From Lentisphaeria bacterium (lineage in GTDB: Bacteria; Verrucomicrobiota; Lentisphaeria; JABSQK01; UBA12247), in contig DMTJ01000055.1 of the NCBI GenBank assembly GCA_003477185.1, forward strand, positions 1 to 6,706: a stretch of DNA of 6,706 bases. Direction: 5' to 3'. Below the pieces are notes generated by a model that was given only the letters and a program-made list of their open reading frames with translations, was not told the DNA's origin and did no database searches. A program made the position numbers and the translations under genes. This document shows positions 1 through 5,391 of this stretch, in pieces (position 1 is the stretch's first letter; the number at the start of each line of letters is the position of its first letter).

Positions 1-1339
1 AATCATGGGCCCGCAGGCAAGCCTCTTCTTCCTGATCCGCACCAATCGAGATTGGAATAGAATCGTCGAATTGCTCGCTTACCAACGCCCACCAAGCTTC
101 ATAATCATTCCGTAATGTCGCCACCACGTCCGGATGCTGCGCCGCAATATCATGGCGCTGCTCACGGTCACTTGTTGCATCGTACAGCTCTTTGCCATTA
201 ATCAGCCGCCACTGTTGCGTCATCACCGCGGACTGGCGCCATTTCACAGGGTTGGTCAACCGCTGTGAGTCGGTGGTGATCGCGCGCCGTGGCCATTCAG
301 GACTCATCTCAGTCAGCAACGGCTTCAGGCTTTGCCCGTGGAAGTTTAGCTGCTCGTAGTCCGCCACGTCGATCCCGCATACATCCATCATCGTCGGCAT
401 GAAATCCACGAATGCGGTGAGCGTGTCGATATCCTGTGGTTCAACCAGATTGCCATTGCCCCAGCGTATAAAGAACGGCACCCGGTGCCCACCATCGTAG
501 GGCGATCCTTTGGCGCCACGCAGGCCGTCGTTATAGCCGCTCACCACAAAATGGTCTGCATCGCCAGCAACACCGCCGCCACTGCCGTTGTCGGTCATGA
601 AAATCACGATCGTGTTGTCCGCAATCCCGAGCTCATCCAGCTTCTGCGTAAGCGCGCCAAAATTCTCGTCGATATTGGTGATCATGCCATAGAAGCGCTC
701 GCGCGCCGGATTGCAGGCGCGGCCTTTGTAGCGATCGCTGTACGCTGGCTCCACATTGTAAGGCGCATGTGGCGCATTGGGCGTGATGAAACACAGAAAC
801 GGCTCAGCGGCATGTCGCTCAATGAAGTCCATTCCTTCGCGAAACCAGACATCCGTGCAATAGCCCTCGAACCGCTTGGGCTCGCCATTCACCGAGTAGA
901 CGTCGTCGAAATAGTCGTTCTGCCAATAGTCAGGCATCTGCGATATGCCACCGCCACCGTGCGTGACGGTCTCCTGAAAGCCACGGTCCTGCGGTCGATA
1001 CGGGTAATTATCCCCCAGGTGCCACTTGCCGAACAGCCCCGTGGCGTAGCCGTTATCGGCAAAGACAGTGGCCAGAGTCACCTCATTGCCGCGCAGCAGC
1101 GAGCGACCGCCAATCGTATGCCAGACGCCCGTGGAATTAGCGTAATGACCAGTGATCAGCCCCGATCGAGTCGGCGCACAGGTCGGCCCGACATGGAAGT
1201 TGGTCAGCCGTACTGCTTCCGCGTGAAACGCGTCGATATTGGGAGTTTCGACCACGGGATTACCGCCACAGCCCAAATCCCCCGGTCCCTGATCATCCGT
1301 CAGCACAAAAACAACATTGGGGCGAATATCGTTATTCAT
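1..1339 (-). CDS. Type I sulfatase (formylglycine-dependent), C-terminus cut by window edge
   Basis: Predicted to hydrolyse a sulfate ester, probably on a polysaccharide; substrate unknown. The first 446 codons are visible. The N-terminus carries the metal-binding motif TDDQG (Asp15, Asp16). The formylglycine signature C-x-P-x-R is Cys54-Ala-Pro-Thr-Arg58 followed by SGLITG. GKWHLG gives Lys105 and His107, PNAPHAP gives His191, TDNGS gives Asp250 and Asn251, and RGAKGSPYDGGHRVP gives Lys277. These are the family's usual metal and sulfate ligands, so the enzyme looks active. The C-terminal subdomain is also begun (NGKELYD, then a Trp-rich helix), so perhaps only a few dozen residues are missing. 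The ATG at 1339 has AGGTG at 1352-1348, 8 nt upstream, and an in-frame TAA at 1360-1358 bars a longer ORF. No signal peptide or lipobox is seen. It diverges from the secreted beta-helix protein at 1463, suggesting a shared polysaccharide task (inference). Confidence 0.93.
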   Translation of the reverse strand, partial: MNNDIRPNVVFVLTDDQGPGDLGCGGNPVVETPNIDAFHAEAVRLTNFHVGPTCAPTRSGLITGHYANSTGVWHTIGGRSLLRGNEVTLATVFADNGYATGLFGKWHLGDNYPYRPQDRGFQETVTHGGGGISQMPDYWQNDYFDDVYSVNGEPKRFEGYCTDVWFREGMDFIERHAAEPFLCFITPNAPHAPYNVEPAYSDRYKGRACNPARERFYGMITNIDENFGALTQKLDELGIADNTIVIFMTDNGSGGGVAGDADHFVVSGYNDGLRGAKGSPYDGGHRVPFFIRWGNGNLVEPQDIDTLTAFVDFMPTMMDVCGIDVADYEQLNFHGQSLKPLLTEMSPEWPRRAITTDSQRLTNPVKWRQSAVMTQQWRLINGKELYDATSDREQRHDIAAQHPDVVATLRNDYEAWWALVSEQFDDSIPISIGADQEEEACLRAHD

Positions 1340-1462
1340 CAAATCTGCACCTATCAGTTAGCACTGCCGCGTACGGACATAGTTTACCTTATGACGGCGG
1401 TGCATAACTCAACCTTCCACGTTGTCGTGTAACGCCCGCGTCGCACCAAGGACCTATGTAAC
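1340..1462. promoter_or_regulatory. Divergent intergenic region between sulfatase and beta-helix protein
   Basis: This 123-bp spacer must hold the promoters of both divergent genes unless they are transcribed from further away. I found no -35/-10 pair with good spacing on either strand and no clear operator palindrome, so only the location is offered, not a specific promoter. Both genes have recognisable Shine-Dalgarno sequences at its two ends. Confidence 0.4.
1348..1352 (-). promoter_or_regulatory. Ribosome binding site of the sulfatase
   Basis: AGGTG on the minus strand lies 8 nt before the ATG at 1339. With the in-frame TAA just upstream (1360-1358) it fixes the start, and so supports the conclusion that the protein has no N-terminal export signal. 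Confidence 0.55.
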
Positions 1463-2986
1463 ATGCTGCCCTCCCGCACCCAATTACCGGCAATCGTCCT
1501 CCTATTTACGATTAATTCACTCATCAGCCCTGCCGCAGCACAGGACACGCCCCACTCGCAACTTTGGGGAACTGCCGGCGAAGCATGGTCGCCTGCCAGC
1601 CGCCTGCCGGACTTCTCGTACGCTGGCTATCATTTCGGGGAAGTTCCCCTTCCGGTGTATCCGGTGACCGCCAACGTAAAGGACTTCGGCGCCCAGGGCG
1701 ATGGCCAGACCGACGATACCGAGGCATTCAAGCAGGCAATCGCCCAGACCGAGCAGGGCGCTATCCTCATTCCTGCAGGCCACTACGTCATCAGTGACAT
1801 CCTTTGGCTGAAGAAGCCCAACCTAGTCCTGCGCGGTGAAGGCAGCAACGCCACAGTCCTACAGATCACAACTGAACTGGAGGACGTCCGCCCGAACATG
1901 GGCGCGACCACCAGCGGGAAAGCTACGTCCAACTACTCGTGGTCTGGCGGATTCCTGTGGCTGAAAGGCCAGGAAAAATCCAAGCCGCTATCTGCGATTG
2001 TCTCCGAGTCCGCCCGTGGCGGCAGGCAATTTGTGCTCGAGAGCGCAGCCGGCATCGAGCTGGGCCAGAGAGTCGCGCTGCGCATGACCGATGACGCGCA
2101 GAAAACTCTGCTTTCACATCTCTATTCAGAAGACTCCGGTGACACTGACGAGATCACCCGCCCCGTGTCCGTAGACATGATCTGCCGAGTCGTGGCTGTC
2201 GAAGCCAATCGTATCACCCTCGACCGGCCGGCGCGCTGGGACGTGCGCCAGGCGTGGAAGCCGCGCTTGACGACCTCCCAAGCGAGCGTCACAGAATCTG
2301 GCATCGAGAGCCTGGCAATCTCATTTCCAGCCAAGCCGTACAACGGACATTTCAGCGAACTGGGCATGAACGCGATCGCCATGAATGGAGTCTCTGACTG
2401 CTGGATTCGCGACGTTCGCATCTCAAACTGCGACAGCGGCGTATTTTTCAGCGGCCAGCACTGCACGATGGACGGCCTGCGCATCGACGGCACGCGGCAG
2501 CCCATGAATGGGGACACCGGTCATCATGGCGTGACAATGGGCCAGGATTGCCTGCTGGAGAACTTCGACATTCAAGCGAAATTCATCCATGACATCACCA
2601 TGACCAACCTCATGGCTGGCAACGTGGTCAAGAATGGCAAGGGGAGTAATCTCTCGTTCGACCATCACAAGCGAGCGCCCTACGAGAATCTCTTCAGCAA
2701 CATTGACGTCGGGAGCGGTTCCCAGGTCTGGCGTTGCGGTGGCGGCGCCCAACTTGGTAAGCACAGCGGGGCCCGCGAAACGTTCTGGGGCATTCGGGCG
2801 GAGCAAGAGCTCGAATGGCCGCCTGCGAAGTTTGGCCCCAATTCCATGAACATCATTGGTGTGACCACTAGTTCACCGACCAATATCAGCCAAGATCGCA
2901 AGTGGTTCGAGGCCATCCCGCCAGAGCAACTGCGCCCCGTCGATCTGCACGCCGCACAACTCGAGAAACGTCTCAAAGAGCTGTAG
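1463..2986 (+). CDS. Secreted right-handed beta-helix protein, Pectate_lyase_3 / GH28-related
   Basis: Probably an exported polysaccharide lyase or glycoside hydrolase; exact substrate unknown. Residues 1-26 form a signal peptide with a hydrophobic core and an A-A-A cleavage site before Gln27. A short conserved-looking entry (RLPDFSYAGYHFGE, 47-60) leads into the diagnostic start of the Pectate_lyase_3 domain, VKDFGAQGDGQTDDTEAF (72-89), then IPAGHYVI and LVLRGEGSNATVLQ, the first rungs of the helix. Later repeats rich in Asn, Asp and Gly (for example RDVRISNCDSGVFF) continue the beta-helix. Length is 507 residues, typical for a complete member. The ATG is preceded by AAGGA at 1448-1452, 10 nt upstream; an earlier ATG at 1456 is followed at once by TAA. 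The divergent sulfatase suggests a sulfated or uronic-acid glycan as target. I could not assign a CAZy family or identify catalytic residues. Confidence 0.88.
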   Translation: MLPSRTQLPAIVLLFTINSLISPAAAQDTPHSQLWGTAGEAWSPASRLPDFSYAGYHFGEVPLPVYPVTANVKDFGAQGDGQTDDTEAFKQAIAQTEQGAILIPAGHYVISDILWLKKPNLVLRGEGSNATVLQITTELEDVRPNMGATTSGKATSNYSWSGGFLWLKGQEKSKPLSAIVSESARGGRQFVLESAAGIELGQRVALRMTDDAQKTLLSHLYSEDSGDTDEITRPVSVDMICRVVAVEANRITLDRPARWDVRQAWKPRLTTSQASVTESGIESLAISFPAKPYNGHFSELGMNAIAMNGVSDCWIRDVRISNCDSGVFFSGQHCTMDGLRIDGTRQPMNGDTGHHGVTMGQDCLLENFDIQAKFIHDITMTNLMAGNVVKNGKGSNLSFDHHKRAPYENLFSNIDVGSGSQVWRCGGGAQLGKHSGARETFWGIRAEQELEWPPAKFGPNSMNIIGVTTSSPTNISQDRKWFEAIPPEQLRPVDLHAAQLEKRLKEL

Positions 2987-3002
2987 CGCTAAATCCCACT
3001 GC

Positions 3003-3164
3003 GTGAAAAACGGCATTGCCCTGATCGCCCTGATCGCCCTGATCGCCGCGACTCTTGCTGTCCGCAGCGCAATGCCCAGAAGCCCCGCCAGCGATTCTGG
3101 GGACGGCAACGCCTGGGCATGGATTTTCGGTGATTACGGTGGCTGGTGACCGGGTGTTCACCCA
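3003..3164 (+). pseudogene. Remnant: signal peptide and N-terminus of a PQQ-like beta-propeller protein
   Basis: From GTG at 3003 one frame reads VKNGIALIALIALIAATLA, a good signal-peptide core, but then reaches a stop at about 3147-3149. The next frame, from about 3055, reads APPAILGTATPGHGFSV followed by ITVAGDRVFTQ. This resembles the start of the first blade of secreted PQQ-like beta-propeller (quinoprotein-like) proteins, where a Pro-Pro-x-hydrophobic-Trp stretch is followed by G-x-G-F-S-S-x-x-V-A-x-G-R-V-Y-T. The signal and the blade are therefore in different frames, and the usual segment between them seems shortened. Similarity stops at about 3160-3167, where minus-strand ligase sequence begins. 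No Shine-Dalgarno sequence precedes the GTG. It lies 16 bp behind the beta-helix gene and may once have been its operon partner. The family assignment comes from a short stretch recognised by eye and is tentative. Confidence 0.5.
3021..3047 (+). repeat. Three perfect tandem copies of a 9-bp unit (CTGATCGCC)
   Basis: Units lie at 3021-3029, 3030-3038 and 3039-3047. In the frame of the GTG at 3003 each unit encodes Leu-Ile-Ala, so the array builds the hydrophobic core of the remnant signal peptide. A 9-bp period keeps the frame, consistent with slippage inside a coding sequence. Confidence 0.9.
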
Positions 3165-3521
3165 AGTGGTGGTTTCGATCGCCACGGGCCCACCCCAGTT
3201 AGGAGCACGCAGCCGTTGGCCCTCTCGCTCAATCTTCGCCTTGTCCAAAATTAGGAAGCGCTGTAGCTCTGCGGTCGTTGCGGACTCTGCATTCAGGCCT
3301 GACTGTGCGAACATTTTAGCGGAGTACAGGCTCTGGCTTCCTGCGTGCGTCAACGCCCGGCGCAGTTCCCGCTGCTAGTAGTCTGTCAGTTGCTCTGCGG
3401 TCCAGTCCGCAGACGCCATGCGCGCAGCCAACGTTCGCCGCACCGGCTCGCGCCTCAGCGCTTGAATCCCATCGTACACGGCACGGGCGATTTCTGGTGT
3501 CATCACGCGCCCGTCGCCCAC
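3165..3521 (-). pseudogene. Remnant: N-terminus of a PaaK/CapK-like adenylate-forming ligase
   Basis: Intact relatives of this family (phenylacetate-CoA ligase / CapK type) activate a carboxylate as acyl-adenylate. Starting at GTG 3521 or ATG 3503, the frame reads TPEIARAVYDGIQALRREPV, then WTAEQL, an in-frame TAG (3377-3375), and QRELRRALTHA. It goes on with a Tyr/Phe-containing helix, then LILDKAKIEREGQRLRAPNW and GGPVAIETT. This follows the family's N-terminal layout: a W-x-x-E-Q-L helix, a hydrophobic-L-x-K-x-x-I segment, a short x-NW-x-GPV stretch, then Thr-Thr before the Gly-rich AMP-binding loop. Homology ends exactly before that loop, at about 3165-3168, so the catalytic part is absent. 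The frame is the same as that of the upstream hydrolase, whose TGA (3524-3522) directly precedes the GTG, pointing to an ancestral operon. TAG is a true stop elsewhere in the window (2984-2986), so the internal TAG is most simply a nonsense mutation. Confidence 0.72.
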
Positions 3522-4343
3522 TCAGTGACGAACGGAGAATCCAGGATCTCTTTGGGCCTTCAAGCGGAAATGCGCGTACGGAACGGTCGTCACGACCGAA
3601 TGCCCGTTGCGGTGCCCGTAGAAACCGTCCTCGCCATACGCCGTGCCATGATCAGAGCAGATGATCACGAACGTGTCGCGCCGTAGCGCACAGGCCTCAA
3701 ACAGCGGCGCAATGCAGTCGTCTACGTACTCCAAGGCAGCAGCGTGAGACTCCAGCGAATCCGGTTCTTCCCAGTCCAGGTAAATATTCGTCGGCTGATG
3801 TGTGGCCACGATATTCAGGTAGGTAAACAGCAGCTTATCCTCCGGATGTTGCGAAAGCCATTTACACAGAAAGCTCACCTGTTGAAACGTAGAGTTCACA
3901 TCTCCGACGCCAAACTCTGGTGTCCAATGGCTCTCCACGAAATAGTCGGGGAGTACCGAAGACAGCGGGGATTCCTTGGTAAAAAAACCGTTTCCTCCCA
4001 CACAAAGCGTGTGGTAACCGCGTGCCGCCAGCCCACGGACGATGTCGGGCTCTTCGAAGGTGCAGGTCTTCGTCGTAGCGGTTTCGCTGCCAGCAATGCG
4101 AGAGCCGAACAGCCGCGTGCGCGATCCCTCAAGCGGCGTCGGCAGAAACCCGGCAAAAAATGCGTGATTAGCAGGCAGCGCGAACGTCCCGGGCGTATGG
4201 GCTTCCACCCACTCCCCCACATACCTGCGCAGCACCGGTGTCTCTCCGGAATACAGGAGCTGCGCAGCCACATCATAGCGCAGCGAATCCAGCACAATAA
4301 GCAGTATGTCGTGAGTTCCCACGATCTCGTTCATATCAGGCAC
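3522..4343 (-). CDS. STM4013/SEN3800-family hydrolase (sulfatase-like, alkaline phosphatase superfamily)
   Basis: Predicted metal-dependent phospho- or sulfohydrolase of unknown substrate. The 273-residue protein matches the STM4013/SEN3800 family as I know it across its length: EIVGTHDILLIVLDSLRYD (6-24), HTPGTFALPANHAFFAGFLP (49-68), GLAARGYHTLCVGGNGFF, the SHWTPEFGV segment, SHAAALEYVDD, and a C-terminal ICSDHGTAYGEDG followed by GHRNGH and VPYAHF. Likely metal ligands are Asp19, Asp231, His232, and His244 or His248; Thr53 sits where sulfatases carry the formylglycine Cys, so formylglycine chemistry is unlikely. No signal peptide is present, suggesting a cytoplasmic enzyme. The GTG start at 4343 is chosen over ATG 4334 because AGGGAG lies 9 nt before it. 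Elsewhere the family is usually encoded with STM4011, STM4012 and STM4014 (two radical-SAM proteins and a partner); none is in this window. It follows the MauE-thioredoxin gene by 48 bp and precedes the ligase remnant. Confidence 0.88.
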   Translation of the reverse strand: MPDMNEIVGTHDILLIVLDSLRYDVAAQLLYSGETPVLRRYVGEWVEAHTPGTFALPANHAFFAGFLPTPLEGSRTRLFGSRIAGSETATTKTCTFEEPDIVRGLAARGYHTLCVGGNGFFTKESPLSSVLPDYFVESHWTPEFGVGDVNSTFQQVSFLCKWLSQHPEDKLLFTYLNIVATHQPTNIYLDWEEPDSLESHAAALEYVDDCIAPLFEACALRRDTFVIICSDHGTAYGEDGFYGHRNGHSVVTTVPYAHFRLKAQRDPGFSVRH

Positions 4344-4352
4344 GATCGTCTT

Positions 4353-4358
4353 CTCCCT
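4353..4358 (-). promoter_or_regulatory. Ribosome binding site deciding the GTG start of the STM4013-family gene
   Basis: AGGGAG on the minus strand ends 9 nt before GTG 4343. The alternative ATG at 4334 would be 18 nt away, so the GTG is favoured and the protein gains three residues (Met-Pro-Asp) ahead of MNEIVG. Confidence 0.6.
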
Positions 4359-4391
4359 GCCACGTCCGTGTTCTTCTCACCACAGCCATCA

Positions 4392-5345
4392 TTATTCCTC
4401 ACGCGCTCCTGTCAAAACAGCCTGCTCGATCGCCTCGTACAGCACGTCCGAAGAAAGCTCATCCTGATTCCAACCCGCCAACAGCTCTGCCCCTCGGCGC
4501 AACTCGATCCGCGGTGGCGCGCTCTCGATGTGCGACCAGAATACAGCGTCGTCTATAATCTGGTGTCGAACCTGCTCGCTGCCCGTGATGCCCAAGAACT
4601 CCGGGAGCTGCTCCTCCGTTCCCAGTAGATAGAAGACCACCTCGGCCGGTGCCAGGTCTGCCTCCAGCGCCGCCAGCATCATCGCCGCTTCCTGGCAATG
4701 CTCACAGTCCATCGATAAATACGCTTGTACCGCCAAAATCTCCGGATTGGTTCCCTCATCAGGCACCGGCGCTGGCCGCGATATCGGCATCCCCGCAGTC
4801 ACCAACAGCAACGACAACGCCGCCACGCCGCTCGTGCGTTTTAGGCACAGCCTCGGCAGCGACACACACAGCACGCTCGGCACCAGCATCCCGATCATCA
4901 CCAAGTTCTTCAGCGCAGACATGCATGGCGTAATCTGCGCATGGTCGCCGAAGCACCCGCAATCCGGAGACCCAATTTGCGTGAACAAGTAGCCCGTAAA
5001 CACCACCAGCAGCGCGATCGTCGCCACTGCCACATGCCGCGCACCATAGCGAAACAGCAGCAAACCGCCCAAAACCAGCTCTACCCAGATCAAAGCGCGT
5101 GAAGCCACAGCCGCATGAGCGCGCTCTGTAAGAGGCGTCTGATTCACCAGATACAGCTCAAAAGCCGCCGACACCGCGAACTCACCATCCTTGAATGAGT
5201 ACACCTTCATCAACGCCAAAACTAGAAAGGCCATGCCTACGCCGACGCGAAGAAGACCCGCAATTCCAGTTTTCAGTTGTGCTTCAGCCGAATATGTTGT
5301 CACTCTGTATCCATACCGTGAATAGAAGTCGTCCCGCCGCGTCAT
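4392..5345 (-). CDS. MauE/DoxX-like membrane protein fused to a thioredoxin-like domain
   Basis: Probably an inner-membrane thiol-disulfide carrier. From ATG 5345 the protein has 317 residues. Hydrophobic helices lie at about 30-49, 84-98, 105-124, 145-163 and 173-188. Between helices 3 and 4 is SPDCGCFGD (Cys129, Cys131), the hallmark of MauE/DoxX-like redox membrane proteins. After helix 5 comes a soluble domain with YLSMDCEHC (Cys214, Cys217), a CxxC motif, and near the end APPRIELRRG, which resembles the cis-Pro strand of the thioredoxin fold. The fusion would let the membrane cysteine pair pass electrons to or from the CxxC domain, presumably outside the membrane (inference). The start is uncertain: in-frame ATGs also exist at 5360 and 5381, and the frame is open to 5432. 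ATG 5345 lies just behind GGGGTGG and a TATAAT box. It is the first gene of the operon with the STM4013-family hydrolase. Confidence 0.82.
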   Translation of the reverse strand: MTRRDDFYSRYGYRVTTYSAEAQLKTGIAGLLRVGVGMAFLVLALMKVYSFKDGEFAVSAAFELYLVNQTPLTERAHAAVASRALIWVELVLGGLLLFRYGARHVAVATIALLVVFTGYLFTQIGSPDCGCFGDHAQITPCMSALKNLVMIGMLVPSVLCVSLPRLCLKRTSGVAALSLLLVTAGMPISRPAPVPDEGTNPEILAVQAYLSMDCEHCQEAAMMLAALEADLAPAEVVFYLLGTEEQLPEFLGITGSEQVRHQIIDDAVFWSHIESAPPRIELRRGAELLAGWNQDELSSDVLYEAIEQAVLTGAREE

Positions 5346-5358
5346 ACATCCACCCCGC

Positions 5359-5364
5359 ATTATA
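5359..5364 (-). promoter_or_regulatory. Candidate -10 box (TATAAT) of the MauE-thioredoxin operon
   Basis: The minus strand reads TATAAT within GGCTATATAATGCGG. Transcription would begin near 5352, giving a very short leader to ATG 5345 and making the in-frame ATGs at 5360 and 5381 unlikely starts. No good -35 box is found 16-18 bp upstream; a TTGTAG lies 21 bp away. The plus-strand reading of the same bases contains TATATA, which could serve the divergent gene at 5392. Confidence 0.4.
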
Positions 5365-5391
5365 TAGCCGCCACCAGGCATCCTGCTACAA

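Noticed and set aside
485..1432. 315-codon plus-strand open frame opposite the sulfatase
   Set aside because: It is antisense to a gene with all sulfatase motifs in place. It has no recognisable domain, and its length follows from the codon bias of the sulfatase.
2984..2991. TAGCGCTA palindrome over the stop of the beta-helix gene as an operator or terminator
   Set aside because: It is only 8 bp with no loop and no T-tract; expected by chance in this composition.
3021..3047. CRISPR or other spacer-bearing repeat array
   Set aside because: The units are 9 bp, directly adjacent and without spacers, and they encode a signal-peptide core.
2973..3353. Taking the minus-strand open frame 3353-2973 as an independent gene
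   Set aside because: Its first ~60 residues continue the ligase-like remnant upstream of the TAG, and the rest is antisense to the plus-strand propeller remnant and the end of the beta-helix gene. It has no start signal of its own.
3055..3378. Plus-strand 107-codon frame as a real small gene
   Set aside because: Only its first ~35 residues resemble a propeller protein; beyond about 3165 it is merely antisense to the ligase remnant.
3375..3524. Reassigned stop codons (alternative genetic code) to explain in-frame TGA and TAG
   Set aside because: TAG, TAA and TGA each end an otherwise coherent gene in this window (2984-2986, 4394-4392, 6601-6603), and the ligase frame is truncated anyway, so decay is simpler.
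3744..4628. 294-codon plus-strand frame opposite the STM4013-family and MauE-thioredoxin genes
   Set aside because: It crosses two well-supported minus-strand genes and their spacer, and shows no domain, signal peptide or ribosome binding site.
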